DNA of 64,000 bases, taken from assembly GCF_900107175.1 (NCBI RefSeq), contig NZ_FNOZ01000013.1, positions 1 through 64,000 on the forward strand, read 5' to 3'. The translations under genes were made by a program, and so were the position numbers. Source of the DNA: Modestobacter sp. DSM 44400 (GTDB lineage: Bacteria; Actinomycetota; Actinomycetes; Mycobacteriales; Geodermatophilaceae). How positions within the stretch are numbered: the stretch's first letter is position 1; each line of letters starts with the position of its first letter. Under the pieces are notes generated by a model. That model saw only the letters and a list, made by a program, of their open reading frames with translations, made no database searches and was not told the origin of the DNA. This document shows, one piece after another, positions 1-10,116 of this stretch.

Positions 1-1
1 G

Positions 2-310
2 TTCCGGCTGCTGGCGGACAAGGCGTACTCCCATCCCAGTACGCGGGCGCACCTGCGGGCGAAGAAGATCGCTCACACGATTCCCGAACGCAGCGACCAG
101 ATCGCACGCCGCAAGGCCAAGGGCTCGGCCGGTGGGCGACCACCGGCCTGCGATGCCGAGCTCTACAAGGACCGCAACACCGTCGAACGCGGGTTCGGCC
201 GGCTCAAGCAGTGGCGCGCTATCGCCACCCGCTACGACAAATACGCCACCACCTACCTCGGCGGTGTCCTCCTCGGCTGCATGATCATCCATCACCGCGT
301 CCGCAGTTAG
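2..310 (+). mobile_element. IS5-type transposase, C-terminal part (cut by window edge)
   Basis: An open frame enters from the left edge and ends at TAG 308-310. It reads FRLLADKAYS, then GRPPACD and ERGFGRLKQWRAIATRYDK, and ends in a hydrophobic stretch before IIHHRVRS. This is the C-terminal part of a DDE transposase of the IS5 kind (IS427-like group) common in actinomycetes. The Asp of LADKAYS and the Glu of VERGFGR fit the second and third catalytic acids. The sequence just after the stop probably contains the right inverted repeat, but its partner lies outside the window, so the terminus cannot be confirmed. Whether the element is complete is unknown. Confidence 0.8.
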
Positions 311-396
311 CAGACACGCTCTAGTCAGTTGCCCGAGTGTTCGGTGGCCGAGCCTGGCTCCCGGTCGGATATCTTGTGGGCAGTAGCCCGTCTTGC

Positions 397-2997
397 TCAG
401 AGCAGGGTCAGCGCCCGGCGGCCGGCGTCGGAACGGGCGGTGGCCAGCCGTTCGGCCGACGGCCTCCCGTACTCCGTGGTCCGCTGTCGGGCCGGCCGGC
501 CGATCGCGGCGGCCATCGCCTCGAGCTCGGCGATGGTCTTCAGTGAGCCGTTGCCCGAGCCGGCCATCCGGCTGATCGTCTCCTCCATCAGCGTGCCGCC
601 CAGGTCGTTGGCGCCGCCGGTGAGCATCGCCTGCGTGCCGGCGTCGCCGAGCTTCACCCACGAGGTCTGGATGTTGTCGATCCGCCCGTGCAGCAGCAGC
701 CGGGCCACCGCGTGCACAGCCCGGTTCTCCCGGTTCGTCGGCCCCGGGCGGGCGACCCCGGCGAGGTAGATGGGCGCGTTGTGGTGCACGAACGGCAGCA
801 GCACGAACTCGCGGAAGCCGCCGGTCTCGTCCTGCAGCGCGGCCAGCGTGCGCAGATGGCCCACCCAGTGCGCGGGGGTGTCGACGTGGCCGTACATCAT
901 CGTGGAGGTCGTCGGCAGCCCCACCGAATGGGCGGTGCGGACCACCTCCAGCCAGGTCGCCGTCGGCAGCTTGCCCTTGGTGAGCACCCAGCGGACCTCG
1001 TCGTCCAGGATCTCCGCCGCCGTCCCCGGCAGACTGTCGACGCCGGCCTCCTTCGCCACAGTGAGGAAATCGCGGAAGGACAGCCCGGTACGGGCCGCGC
1101 CGTTGACGACCTCCATCGGCGAGTAGCTGTGCAGGTGGATGTCGGGACGGCGGGACTTCACCTCGCGCGCCAGGTCGAAGTACGCCGTCCCGGGCAGGTC
1201 GGGGTGAATGCCGCCCTGCATGCAGATCTCGGTCGCCCCGCCGGCCCACGCCTCGTCGACCCGGTCGCCGACCTGCTGCATCGACAGGGTGTAGGCGTCG
1301 GCGTCGGTGCGCCGCTGGGCGAACGCGCAGAAGCGGCAACCGGTGTAGCAGACGTTGGTGAAGTTGATGTTCCGGTTCACCACGTAGGTGACCTCGTCGC
1401 CGTTGACCTGTCGGCGGACGTCGTCGGCCAGCGCGGCGAGAGCGGTCAGGTCGTCGCCGTCGGCGCCCAGCAGGGTCAGGTACTCGGCGTCGGACAATCC
1501 GGCCGGGTCCCGCTCGGCGTGCCGGAGGGCCGCATGCACCTCGGGGTCGCCGACGGTCAGCGCGGTCGAGTGCCCGTCCCGTGCCGAGACGGTCGCCTCA
1601 CGCAGCTCTGCCCAGTCGCCGTAGACGGCGTCGAAGTCGCTGCGCCGGTCGCCGGTGCGCCCGACCGTGTCCACCTCGACGTGCAGCTCGGTGCGGCCGG
1701 TCGCCGCTGCGCCCCACGCCTCGTCCGGCTCCTGCCAGGGCAGCCCGACCGGGAGCCGGCCCTCCACCGCCAGCCCGTCGGGGCCGGCGAGGGCGGAGAC
1801 GTGCGGGCGTACCCGCGGGTCCAGCCACGGCTCGGGTTGCGTCACGTAGCCGGGCTGCGCGGCCAGCCGCTCGCGCAGCGTGAAGCCGGCCTCGCGGGAC
1901 AGCTCGGCGAGGGTCTCGATCTGCGGCCAGGGCCGCTCGGGGTTGACGTGGTCGGGGGTCAGCGGTGAGACCCCGCCCCAGTCGTCGACGCCGGCCCGCA
2001 GCAGCAGGCCGAGCTCGGTGGCGTCGGAGAGGTTCGGCGGAGCCTGCACCCGCGCCTGGGGGCCCAGCATCAGCCGGCTGACGGCGACCGCGGCGATGTA
2101 CTCCTGCAGCCCCAGGTCGCCCGTCGCCGCCATCGCCGTCCGCGGCTTGGCCCGGAAGTTCTGCACGATGACCTCCTGCACGTGCCCGTGCCGCCGCGCC
2201 GAGGCCCGGATCGCCGCGATCGCCTCGACCCGTTCGGCGTAGTTCTCCCCGATGCCGAGCAGCACGCCGGTGGTGAAGGGCACGGCGGAGCGACCGGCGT
2301 CCTCCAGCACCCGCAGCCGGACGGCGGGCTCCTTGTCCGGCGAGCCGAAGTGCGGGCCGCCCGGCTCCGACCACAGCCGGGTCGCCGTCGTCTCCAGCAT
2401 CATCCCCATCGACGCCGACACGGGCTTGAGTCGCTGGATCTCCTCCCAGCTCAGCACGCCGGGGTTCAGGTGCGGCAGCAGCCCGGTCTCCTCCAGCACC
2501 CGGATCGCCATCGCCCGCAGGTAGGCCAGCGTCGAGTCGAAGCCGTGCGCCTCCAGCCACTCCGCGGCGACCGGCCAGCGGGCCTCCGGGCGGTCGCCGA
2601 GGGTGAGCAGCGCCTCCTTGCAGCCCAGCGCTGCGCCGGCCCGGGCGACGTCGACCACCTCGTCGGGGGAGAGGAACGGTGCTTTGCCCTGCGCGCGCAG
2701 CTGACCGGGCGTAGCCACGAAGGTGCAGTAGTGGCAGCGGTCGCGGCACAGGTGGGTCAGCGGGATGAACACCTTGCGGCTGTAGGTGACCACCCCGGGG
2801 CGCCCGGCCGAGGCCAGCCCGGCGTCGCGGACCCGGGAGGCGGCGGCGAGCAGTCGGTCGAGGGGGTCGCCCGCACCGAGGCCGCGGGCGTGCAGCAGGG
2901 TCTCGGCCTCGGTGGCGTCCAGGGTCACCCCGCGCTCGGCCCGCACCAGGGCGCGGCGGAGGGCGGAGTCGGTCGGGGCGGGGATCGGCGCAGTCAT
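397..2997 (-). CDS. fbiC: FbiC, bifunctional 7,8-didemethyl-8-hydroxy-5-deazariboflavin (FO) synthase
   Basis: This 866-residue protein is the usual size for actinobacterial FbiC, a fusion of CofG and CofH. Using two radical SAM centres it joins tyrosine and a flavin-pathway ribityl precursor into FO, the chromophore of coenzyme F420. The N-terminal half has the cluster motif CRDRCHYC (CX3CX2C). The C-terminal half has CYTGCRFC preceded by VNRNINFTN, the CofH signature. I chose ATG 2997 because GGGGGCGAG lies directly upstream and the family-like sequence begins there, although the frame is open further upstream. The stop is TGA at 397-399. F420 is consistent with the LLM-type flavoenzyme gene at 11.4 kb. 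No co-transcribed F420 gene is visible. Confidence 0.96.
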   Translation of the reverse strand: MTAPIPAPTDSALRRALVRAERGVTLDATEAETLLHARGLGAGDPLDRLLAAASRVRDAGLASAGRPGVVTYSRKVFIPLTHLCRDRCHYCTFVATPGQLRAQGKAPFLSPDEVVDVARAGAALGCKEALLTLGDRPEARWPVAAEWLEAHGFDSTLAYLRAMAIRVLEETGLLPHLNPGVLSWEEIQRLKPVSASMGMMLETTATRLWSEPGGPHFGSPDKEPAVRLRVLEDAGRSAVPFTTGVLLGIGENYAERVEAIAAIRASARRHGHVQEVIVQNFRAKPRTAMAATGDLGLQEYIAAVAVSRLMLGPQARVQAPPNLSDATELGLLLRAGVDDWGGVSPLTPDHVNPERPWPQIETLAELSREAGFTLRERLAAQPGYVTQPEPWLDPRVRPHVSALAGPDGLAVEGRLPVGLPWQEPDEAWGAAATGRTELHVEVDTVGRTGDRRSDFDAVYGDWAELREATVSARDGHSTALTVGDPEVHAALRHAERDPAGLSDAEYLTLLGADGDDLTALAALADDVRRQVNGDEVTYVVNRNINFTNVCYTGCRFCAFAQRRTDADAYTLSMQQVGDRVDEAWAGGATEICMQGGIHPDLPGTAYFDLAREVKSRRPDIHLHSYSPMEVVNGAARTGLSFRDFLTVAKEAGVDSLPGTAAEILDDEVRWVLTKGKLPTATWLEVVRTAHSVGLPTTSTMMYGHVDTPAHWVGHLRTLAALQDETGGFREFVLLPFVHHNAPIYLAGVARPGPTNRENRAVHAVARLLLHGRIDNIQTSWVKLGDAGTQAMLTGGANDLGGTLMEETISRMAGSGNGSLKTIAELEAMAAAIGRPARQRTTEYGRPSAERLATARSDAGRRALTLL

Positions 2998-3082
2998 CTC
3001 GCCCCCGACGCTAACCCGGCGATGTGACGCCCGCGTTCGCGGATGCCTTCCGGCCCCGTCCAGAGGAGGACGGGGTCCTTCC

Positions 3083-3592
3083 TCACGGACGGCGGAGGGG
3101 CTGCCCGGCGCCGTCGGTCCACCGGCCCCGCAGCCGCACCAGCGGGTCGCCCTCGCCCAGCACCGGTACCGCATCCACCCGCAACAGGGCGAGCACGTGG
3201 TCCCCGGCCGGCACCACCGAGTGCAGGCGGCAGTCCAATGCGGTCAGCGCGCCCTCAAGAACGATGGCCCCACTGTGCTCGGCCCGCCGCCAGGGCACCG
3301 CATCCAGCAGGTGCCGGGCGCTGGGCCGCCCGGCCGAGGAGAACCGGCTGGCCAGGATGGCGTGGCGGGCGGCGAGCACGTTGACCGCGCAGGAGCCGAC
3401 GCTCTCCAGCACCTCGCAGGGGTAGCCGTCGGCGGCCAGGCCGAGCGCGATCAGGGGCGGATCGGCGGACACGCTCATCACCGAGGTGACCGTCGTCCCG
3501 ACGTCGTCGATGTCGTCGCGCACCGTCATCAGCGCCACCCCGGCGGCGTAGGTGCGCAATGCCGCGGAGTACTCGGTGGCGTCGACCGGCAT
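3083..3592 (-). CDS. flavin reductase domain protein (FMN-binding split barrel)
   Basis: A 169-residue protein of the flavin reductase-like split-barrel family, which reduces free FMN/FAD with NAD(P)H or serves as the reductase partner of a monooxygenase. Family features include [15 protein letters not shown] near the start, [18 protein letters not shown] (flavin-binding strand), [11 protein letters not shown] and the HLLDAVPWR region. ATG 3592 is preferred; a TTG at 3610 in the same frame is possible. It lies 34 bp from the divergent oxidoreductase gene at 3627, so the two probably share a control region. No dedicated monooxygenase partner is adjacent. Confidence 0.85.
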   Translation of the reverse strand: MPVDATEYSAALRTYAAGVALMTVRDDIDDVGTTVTSVMSVSADPPLIALGLAADGYPCEVLESVGSCAVNVLAARHAILASRFSSAGRPSARHLLDAVPWRRAEHSGAIVLEGALTALDCRLHSVVPAGDHVLALLRVDAVPVLGEGDPLVRLRGRWTDGAGQPLRRP

Positions 3593-3626
3593 GCGGTCAG
3601 TCGACCACAACCGACAGGATGGGCGG

Positions 3627-5048
3627 GTGGCTGACGCAGAGAAGACCTACGACGTCATCGTCCTCGGCGCGGGGTCGACGGGTGAGAACGTCGCCGACAT
3701 CGCCGTTCGGGGCGGCCTGAGCGCGGTGCTGGTGGAGGCCGAGCTGGTCGGTGGTGAGTGCTCCTACTGGGCGTGCATGCCCAGCAAGGCGCTGCTGCGC
3801 GGCAGCGAGGCGCTCGCCGCCGCCCGCGCCGTGCAGGGCGCCGCGGCGGCGGTCACCGGCGAGCAGGACGTCGCCGCCACCTTGGCACGGCGCACCTCCT
3901 TCACCTCCGACTGGAACGACTCCAGTCAGGTGGAGTGGGTGCAGGGCGCCGGCATCGACCTGGTCCGCGGCACTGGCCGGCTGGCCGGGGAGAAGTGCGT
4001 CGTGGTGACCTCCGTCGACGGGACCGAGCAGACGCTCACCGCCCGGCAGGCGGTCGCCGTGTGCACCGGGTCGATGGCGAAGATGCCGCCGGTCGAGGGG
4101 CTGGCCGACGTCCGGCCGTGGACGTCGCGGGAGGCCACCAGTGCCACCACCGCACCCGGGCGGCTGGTCGTCATCGGCGGCGGGTACGTGGGCTGCGAGA
4201 TGGCCACGGCCTGGCAGCAGCTCGGCTCCCAGGTGATCCTGCTGCAGCGCGGCGGGGGCCTGCTGCCCGGCCTCGAGCCGGCCGCCGGCGACGCCGTCCT
4301 CGCCTCGCTGCGCGAGATGGGCGTCGACGTCCGGCTCGGCGCCGACGTGACCGGCGCCCGCCGGGACGGCGACGAGGTGGTCGTGAGCACCGCTGACGGC
4401 GAGTTCCGCGGCGACGAGGTGCTGGTGGCCACCGGCCGGGCCGCGCGCACCGAGGACATCGGCCTGGACACCGTCGGCCTCGAGCCCGGCGCCTATCTGG
4501 ACGTCGACGAGTCCCTGCAGGTCCCCGGCACGCCGTGGCTCTACGCCGTCGGCGACGTCAACGGCCGCAAGCAGCTCACCCACATGGGCAAGTACCAGGC
4601 CCGCCAGGCTGGCGCCGCGATCGTCGCCCGCGCCCGCGGCGCGCAGGTCGACCTCGCCGACTGGTCGCCGTTCGTGGCCACCGCCGACCGGCTGGCCGCC
4701 CCGAGCGTGGTGTTCACCGAACCGCAGGTCGGCGCGGTCGGGCGCACCGCCGCCCAGGCCGCCGAGGCGGGCCTGCCGCACCGCGTCGTCCAGTACGACA
4801 TCGGCAGCGTCGCCGGGGCGGCCGTCTTCGCCGACGGTTACACCGGGACGGCGATCGCCGTGGTGGACACCGAGCGGGAAGTGCTGCTCGGCGTCACCTT
4901 CGTCGGCGCGGGCATCGCCGAGCTGCTGCACTCCGCCACCATCGCGATCGTCGGGGAGGTCCCGATCAGCCGGTTGTGGCACGCCGTCCCGTCCTATCCG
5001 ACGATCAGCGAGGTCTGGTTGCGGCTGCTCGAGACCTATCGGGGCTGA
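3627..5048 (+). CDS. pyridine nucleotide-disulfide oxidoreductase (dihydrolipoyl dehydrogenase/mercuric reductase-like)
   Basis: This 473-residue class I FAD/NAD(P)H disulfide oxidoreductase shows the FAD-binding GAGSTGENVA, the redox-active pair in GGECSYWACMPSK (CX4C), a second nucleotide fold at VVIGGGYVGCEMA, the FAD motif LYAVGDVNG, and a dimerisation domain ending HAVPSYPTISEVW. The CSYWAC active site differs from the CLNVGC of lipoamide dehydrogenase and matches CAYWAC in the gene at 45201. The two therefore belong to one subfamily whose substrate is not established. GTG 3627 is chosen because the AGGATG upstream is a reasonable ribosome site and the family sequence begins there. It is divergent from the flavin reductase gene. 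Confidence 0.9.
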   Translation: MADAEKTYDVIVLGAGSTGENVADIAVRGGLSAVLVEAELVGGECSYWACMPSKALLRGSEALAAARAVQGAAAAVTGEQDVAATLARRTSFTSDWNDSSQVEWVQGAGIDLVRGTGRLAGEKCVVVTSVDGTEQTLTARQAVAVCTGSMAKMPPVEGLADVRPWTSREATSATTAPGRLVVIGGGYVGCEMATAWQQLGSQVILLQRGGGLLPGLEPAAGDAVLASLREMGVDVRLGADVTGARRDGDEVVVSTADGEFRGDEVLVATGRAARTEDIGLDTVGLEPGAYLDVDESLQVPGTPWLYAVGDVNGRKQLTHMGKYQARQAGAAIVARARGAQVDLADWSPFVATADRLAAPSVVFTEPQVGAVGRTAAQAAEAGLPHRVVQYDIGSVAGAAVFADGYTGTAIAVVDTEREVLLGVTFVGAGIAELLHSATIAIVGEVPISRLWHAVPSYPTISEVWLRLLETYRG

Positions 5049-5522
5049 AGAAGGACCCCTCTGCCCCCCACGCCTCGCAGGCTCGGCGCGGGCCCCTGCA
5101 GAGCGGCCGTCCGGCGGCTGGGCAGATCGCGGCCTGGACGACGACGCACGGCGTGGACCTGGGGGGCCGAGGGGCTCCAGCTGGAGCTGACTGCGGGGCG
5201 GCCTGCCCACGAGCTGGACGGCGTCACCAGCGGCGGGTGCTCGGCCGGCGACGTGCTGTCGGTGACCGTCCAGCCGGACGCGGGCCTGCTGGTGCGGCTC
5301 GCACGGTTCCTTGGCGGCGGAGCGCAGCCGGGTCAAGCTTGTCCCTGCTGGACCTGCCGGTGCTGCTTGAGGAGCTCGTCGAGCTGGTTCCGGAGGATTT
5401 GCGCCGGCACCAGCCCGGTGGGGCCTCCGAACACCGCTGAGGGAGTTGTCGATCTGCCGGGTCGCCGTTCGTACAAGGGATGAGCCGGCACCGCGCCGGC
5501 CGTCGCCACAGGAGGTCTCCCG
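5049..5522 (+). other. 474-bp intergenic stretch with a coding-like remnant
   Basis: There is no intact gene here. From about 5160 to 5325 one forward frame reads LQLELTAGRPAHELDG, then SAGDVLSVTVQPDAGLL. Its codons end almost always in G or C, which is unusual for random sequence and typical of genes in this genome. It has no start codon context and runs out around 5330, so I read it as the remnant of a lost gene of unknown identity. The last 15 bases hold AGGAGG, the ribosome site of the YciI gene at 5523. Confidence 0.4.
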
Positions 5523-5870
5523 ATGACCCAGTACCTGCTCAGCGTCGTCACCCCGGCCGAGGGCGCGGAGCCCCCGACCCCGGACGAACTCACCGGGATC
5601 ATGGCCCGCGTCGAGGCGGTGCAGACCCGCGTCCGGAAGGCCGGCGCGTGGGTCTTCGCCGGCGGGCTCGCTGCGCCATCGTCGGCCACCGTGCTCCGGC
5701 CGCAGGGCGATGACGTCCTCGTGGTCGACGGCCCGTTCGCCGAGGGCAAGGAGTACGTGGGCGGCTTCTCGATCATCGACGTCGGCGATCTGGACGAGGC
5801 GCTCCGCTGGGGCCGGGAGTACGTGGCCGCCATCGGGCTGCCGATCGAGGTCCGGCCGTTCGTGTGGTGA
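5523..5870 (+). CDS. YciI/DGPF-domain protein partnered with an ECF sigma factor
   Basis: A 115-residue YCII-related protein carrying the DGPF signature in [20 protein letters not shown]. Proteins of this type are regularly encoded beside ECF sigma factors of the ECF42 group and are thought to act with them, although the biochemical role is poorly known. A strong AGGAGG lies upstream of ATG 5523. The stop TGA (5868-5870) overlaps the GTG start of the sigma gene, so the two are translationally coupled. Confidence 0.92.
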   Translation: MTQYLLSVVTPAEGAEPPTPDELTGIMARVEAVQTRVRKAGAWVFAGGLAAPSSATVLRPQGDDVLVVDGPFAEGKEYVGGFSIIDVGDLDEALRWGREYVAAIGLPIEVRPFVW

Positions 5871-7168
5871 TCCGGTCCCCTGTCGAGCAGGTGTTCCGTG
5901 AACAGCACGGCCGGGCGGTCGCCGTCCTCGTGCGCCTCCTCGGCGACATCGACCTCGCCGAGGAGGCGGTCGCGGCCGCGTTCACCGCAGCGGTCGCTAC
6001 GTGGCCCGAGCGTGGTGTGCCGCCGAGTCCGGCCGGCTGGATCATCACCACCGCTCGCAACCGGGCGATCGACCGGTTGCGCCGGGAGTCCGTGGGTGCG
6101 GCCAAGCTGGCCGAAGCGGCCCTGCTGCACGGGCCGGTCGAGCCCGACGAGGCGGGTCCGGTGCGCGACGACCGGCTGAGGTTGCTGTTCACCTGCTGCC
6201 ACCCGGCGCTGTCCTCAGCGACGCAGGTGGGCCTCACCCTCCGGCTGGTGGGAGGGCTCACCACCGCGGAGATCGCCCGCGCCTTTCTGGTGCCCGAGGC
6301 GACGATGGCCCAGCGGCTGGTCCGGGCCAAGGGCAAGATCCGCGATGCGCGGATCCCGTACCGGGTGCCGTCGACGGCCGACCTGCCAGCGCGCCTGCGC
6401 TCGGTACTGGCCGCCGTCTACCTGATCTTCACCGAGGGCTACACCGCCAGCACTGGTGACCGGCTGGTCCGGGAGGAGCTGTGCATCCAGGCCATCCGGC
6501 TGGGCCGCCAGCTCCTCGAGCTGTTCCCGGACGACCCGGAGGTCATCGGGCTGCTGGCGCTGATGCTGCTGACCGACTCCCGGCGGGAGGTGCGGACCGG
6601 CCCGGACGGTGAGCTCGTGCTGCTGGCCGACCAGGACCGCTCGCGCTGGGACCCCGCGCTCATCGCCGAGGGCCAGGCGCTCGTGCGCCGGTGCCTGGCG
6701 CGCAACGAGCCCGGCCCGTATCAGGTGCAGGCGGCGATCACCGCGGTGCACAGCGACGCCCCGGTCGGCGCGCTGACCGAGTGGGGACAGATCCGGCAGC
6801 TCTACGACCTGCTGCTGAGCCTCACTCCGACGCCGGTGGTGGCGCTGCACCGGGCGGTCGCGGTGGCCGAGTTGGACGGCCCGGCCGCGGGGCTCGCGCT
6901 CGTCGAGGAACTGGCGCTCGACCGGCACCCGCTGGCCCACGCCGTCCGGGCCGACCTGTTGCGCAGGCTGGGCCGCACCGGGGAGGCTGCGACCGCATAC
7001 GCCGCTGCCCTGGCCGGGACGGAGAACGCGGCCGAGCGGGCCTTCTTGCAGCGCCGGCTCTTCGAGCTGAGAGCGACCGGGACAGCGGTCAGCGCCACGG
7101 GTGGCGCGCCTTCCCCGCCGCCGCCCGGGTCGTCGTGGTGCAGTGGAGGACGTGCAACCGGGCAGTGA
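5864..7168 (+). CDS. ECF sigma factor, ECF42-like with long C-terminal extension
   Basis: This 434-residue protein starts with a sigma-70 region 2 ([19 protein letters not shown], then [16 protein letters not shown]), followed by region 4 ([27 protein letters not shown]). A further ~220 residues form the helical, TPR-like extension of this group ([25 protein letters not shown]). The extension replaces a separate anti-sigma factor in ECF42 proteins. The start GTG 5864 (or 5867) overlaps the YciI stop. The last ~25 residues (after [10 protein letters not shown]) look non-conserved and overlap the next gene. Its regulon cannot be read from the window. Confidence 0.93.
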   Translation: MVIRSPVEQVFREQHGRAVAVLVRLLGDIDLAEEAVAAAFTAAVATWPERGVPPSPAGWIITTARNRAIDRLRRESVGAAKLAEAALLHGPVEPDEAGPVRDDRLRLLFTCCHPALSSATQVGLTLRLVGGLTTAEIARAFLVPEATMAQRLVRAKGKIRDARIPYRVPSTADLPARLRSVLAAVYLIFTEGYTASTGDRLVREELCIQAIRLGRQLLELFPDDPEVIGLLALMLLTDSRREVRTGPDGELVLLADQDRSRWDPALIAEGQALVRRCLARNEPGPYQVQAAITAVHSDAPVGALTEWGQIRQLYDLLLSLTPTPVVALHRAVAVAELDGPAAGLALVEELALDRHPLAHAVRADLLRRLGRTGEAATAYAAALAGTENAAERAFLQRRLFELRATGTAVSATGGAPSPPPPGSSWCSGGRATGQ

Positions 7169-7979
7169 CCGACGGACGTGGCGGCGCTACATCGCGCTGG
7201 GGGACTCCTTCACCGAGGGGCTCAGCGACCCCGACCCGGGCCGGCCGGACGGGTACCGCGGCTGGGCCGACCGGCTGGCCGGCCACCTGGCCGCCGCCGC
7301 GCCGTCCGGGGAGGTCGAGTACGCGAACCTCGCCGTCCGGGGCAGGCTGCTGCCCCAGGTGCTCGCCGAGCAGGTCCCGGTCGCGCTGGCGGCGCGGCCG
7401 GACCTGGTGAGCCTGGTCGCCGGTGGCAATGACCTGCTGCGCCCGGGCGCGGACCCCGACCAGCTCGCCGCGGACCTGGAGGCGGCCGTCGTCTCCTTCC
7501 GGGGGGCCGGGGCGGACGTGCTGCTGGGCACCGGCGTGGACCCGCGGCAGACCCCGATCATCCGGCGGACCCGCGGGCGGGTCGCGGTGTTCAACGCCCA
7601 CCTGTGGTCCATCGCCGCCCGGCAGGGTGCCGTGGTGCTCGACCAGTGGGGTGCCGCCTGGATCCAGGACGACCGGCTCTGGGACGCCGGGGACCGGATC
7701 CACCTGACCGCCGAGGGCCACCGGCGCACCGCGTTGGCCGCCGCGGCCGCGCTCGGGGTGCCGGTCGCCGGGGCCGACACCGACTGGCGCGCCCCGCTCG
7801 CGCCGGCGCCGGCGCTGCCGACCCGCGAGGTGGTCGCCCAGGAGCTGGCCTGGGTGCGCGGCTTCGTGCTGCCCTGGATCGGCCGGCGGCTGCGCGGGCG
7901 GTCCACCGGCGACGGCCGCGCCGCCAAGCGCCCGACGCCGCAGCGGGTCGCCGCCTCGGCCCCCACCTCTACGGGCTGA
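7143..7979 (+). CDS. SGNH/GDSL-family hydrolase
   Basis: About 278 residues of an SGNH hydrolase (esterase/lipase-like). Block I is ALGDSFTEG with the nucleophilic Ser. The Gly block is NLAVRGRLL, block III is VAGGNDLL (GxND), and block V is [11 protein letters not shown] with the catalytic Asp and His. No signal peptide is seen, so it is probably cytoplasmic. The start is uncertain: GTG 7143 and GTG 7152 both lie inside the tail of the sigma factor gene, with GGAGG at 7145-7149. A loosely coupled operon with the sigma gene is likely. The last ~40 residues are basic and poorly conserved. It ends 21 bp from the convergent GGDEF-EAL gene. Confidence 0.88.
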   Translation: MEDVQPGSDRRTWRRYIALGDSFTEGLSDPDPGRPDGYRGWADRLAGHLAAAAPSGEVEYANLAVRGRLLPQVLAEQVPVALAARPDLVSLVAGGNDLLRPGADPDQLAADLEAAVVSFRGAGADVLLGTGVDPRQTPIIRRTRGRVAVFNAHLWSIAARQGAVVLDQWGAAWIQDDRLWDAGDRIHLTAEGHRRTALAAAAALGVPVAGADTDWRAPLAPAPALPTREVVAQELAWVRGFVLPWIGRRLRGRSTGDGRAAKRPTPQRVAASAPTSTG

Positions 7980-8000
7980 CCTCCCGAGGAGGGGCGGACG

Positions 8001-9938
8001 TCAGCGGGAGCCGTCGGGCTCCGGGGTGTCGGTCTCCGTAGCCGGACCGTCGTCGCCGTCGTCCTCGGAGGGGGCGGGTGACGGGAGCGCGGTGCCTGCC
8101 ACGAGCTCGGTGACCGAGGCCAGGTCGGCGAGGGCGGCGGAGTCGCCGAGCGCGGCCAGGTCCTGCGGCGCCCGTTCCAGCCCCAGGTCCCGGGCGGGCA
8201 GGGGCGCGGGACGGCCGAAGGCGTAGCCCTGGGCCATCAGGCACCCGTGCTCGAGCAGCCAGCGCGCCTGCTCGCTGTCCTCGATGCCCTCGGCGATCAC
8301 CTGCAGGCCCATGCCCGCGCCCAGCTGCAGCAGCCCCTGGACCAGCGCGGCGGTGGCCGGCTCGGCCACTACGTCGGCCACGAACGAGCGGTCGATCTTG
8401 AGCGTGTGGATGGGCAGCCGGTGCAGCGCGCTGATCGCGGAGTAGCCGGTGCCGAAGTCGTCGAGGGCCAGGGTGACGCCGCTCTCGGTGACCGCGAAGA
8501 CCGACCGCAGGGTGGCCTCGGCGGCGAAGAGCGCGGTGGACTCGGTGATCTCCAGCTCCAGCCGGGAGGCGGGTAGCCCGGAGTCCTCGAGGGCGTCGGC
8601 GACCAGGTCGCTGAAGCCGGGCTCGGCGAGGTGCCGGGCGGAGATGTTGACGTGCACCCGCAGGTCGTCGTCCCAGCCGGCCGCGTCCCGGCACGCCCGG
8701 TAGAGCACCCACTCGCCGAGCTTGGACGTCAGCCGGTTGTCCTCGGCGGCGGAGAGGAACGCCCCCGGCGGGAGCAGCCCGCGGGTGGGGTGCTGCCAGC
8801 GGATGAGGGCCTCGTAGCCGAGCAGATGCTCGTCGGAGAGGGCGACGATCGGTTGGTAGAACAGCCGTAGCTCGTTGGCGTCGACCGCCCGGCGCAGGTC
8901 GGTCTCCAGCTGCAGCTGGTCGACGTCGTCGTCGGTGAGGGCCTCGTCGTGGACCTCGATCCGGCCGCGGCCGCCACTGGCCTTGGCCCGGGCCAGCGCG
9001 CTGTGCGCCTGCCGGAGCAGCGCCTCGGGGGCCATCTCCGATCCCAGGGTCACCCCGACGCTGGCGGACAGGGTGATCTCACGGTCGCGGACCAGAAAGG
9101 GTTCGTCCAGGACGCCGAGCAGCCGGTCGGCCAGCGTGCGCAGCGCGTCGACGTCCTCGACCTCCTCGGCCAGGACCAGGAACTCGTCGGCGCCGAACCG
9201 GACGGCCATGTCCTCGACCCGGGTGCTCCAGCGCAGCCGGTCGGCGACCTGGCACAGCAGCTGGTCGCCGCCCTCGTGGCCGAGGGAGTCGTTGACCGCG
9301 GTGAACCGGTCGAGGTCGAGGTGCAGGACGCCGACGGTGGTGCCGCGCCGCCGGCTGACGGCCAGGGCGTGCTGCAGCCGCTCGGTGAGCGCGCGGCGGT
9401 TGGGCAGGCCGGTCAGCGGGTCGATGTAGGCACGGCGGACCAGGTCGTCCTCGGCGCGCCGGGCGTCGGTGACGTCGACCAGGGAGAGCAGTACGAACTG
9501 CGGCTCCCCGGTCGTGCGGTGCACGATCTCCCGGCTCTGGACGACCCAGACGGTGTCGCCGTCGGACCGCTGCAGCCGGCGCTCGCCGACCACCTCGAGC
9601 TGCGGGTCGATGAGCGGGCGGCCCGGGACGGACTCGACGGCGAGGTCCTCGACGGGGACGTCGTCGGGGTGGCTGAGCAGGTCCAGGTGCCGCCCGACCA
9701 GGTCCTCGGAATTCCGGCCGGTCAGCGTGCAGAACGCGGGGTTGACCACGAGCAACCGGCCGTCGGTGTCGACCACTGCCTTGCCGATCGGTGCGGCCAG
9801 AAAGAGGGCCCGGAAGAGCTGCCCCCGGTCGGCCAGCAACATGTCTGCCGCGCGCAGGCGCCTCGAGGAAACCGCGCGGAGCGGCGCGCCCGGCGGGGTC
9901 GCGGGTGCGGAGAGCGTCACGCGCACAGGGTGGCCCAT
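8001..9938 (-). CDS. PAS-GGDEF-EAL cyclic di-GMP signalling protein
   Basis: A 645-residue cytoplasmic protein with no membrane segment. A PAS domain (about 40-155) is followed by a GGDEF domain (about 165-325) and an EAL domain (about 345-585). The GGDEF signature is altered to GADEF (residues 249-253), so cyclase activity is uncertain, although GTP-binding DLDRF is kept. The EAL domain keeps YEALIRW, VNISARHL, LEITES, DDFGTGYS and LKIDRSFV, which fits an active c-di-GMP phosphodiesterase. GTP binding or PAS sensing may control it. The acidic C-terminal tail (SEDDGDDGPATETD) is low complexity. ATG 9938 starts the conserved reading. Confidence 0.94.
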   Translation of the reverse strand: MGHPVRVTLSAPATPPGAPLRAVSSRRLRAADMLLADRGQLFRALFLAAPIGKAVVDTDGRLLVVNPAFCTLTGRNSEDLVGRHLDLLSHPDDVPVEDLAVESVPGRPLIDPQLEVVGERRLQRSDGDTVWVVQSREIVHRTTGEPQFVLLSLVDVTDARRAEDDLVRRAYIDPLTGLPNRRALTERLQHALAVSRRRGTTVGVLHLDLDRFTAVNDSLGHEGGDQLLCQVADRLRWSTRVEDMAVRFGADEFLVLAEEVEDVDALRTLADRLLGVLDEPFLVRDREITLSASVGVTLGSEMAPEALLRQAHSALARAKASGGRGRIEVHDEALTDDDVDQLQLETDLRRAVDANELRLFYQPIVALSDEHLLGYEALIRWQHPTRGLLPPGAFLSAAEDNRLTSKLGEWVLYRACRDAAGWDDDLRVHVNISARHLAEPGFSDLVADALEDSGLPASRLELEITESTALFAAEATLRSVFAVTESGVTLALDDFGTGYSAISALHRLPIHTLKIDRSFVADVVAEPATAALVQGLLQLGAGMGLQVIAEGIEDSEQARWLLEHGCLMAQGYAFGRPAPLPARDLGLERAPQDLAALGDSAALADLASVTELVAGTALPSPAPSEDDGDDGPATETDTPEPDGSR

Positions 9939-10116
9939 CGAACGGTGTTGACGGTGGAACCGGGCGCTTGAACGCGTGTTCGTGCCGTCACTCTGCGTTA
10001 TCAGGATGGATGGTCGCCATGCGTGGCGATCCAGTTACCGAAACGTGACCATCCGGACCCGACCCCGGGGGCGAAGACATGTCGTCCGCAACAGATCCTC
10101 AGCTCTGGGAGTCACC

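Noticed and set aside
1598-2749. Long alternative reading frames inside fbiC and other high-GC genes
   Set aside because: They are Arg/Ala/Gly-rich shadows typical of GC-rich DNA and show no family motifs.
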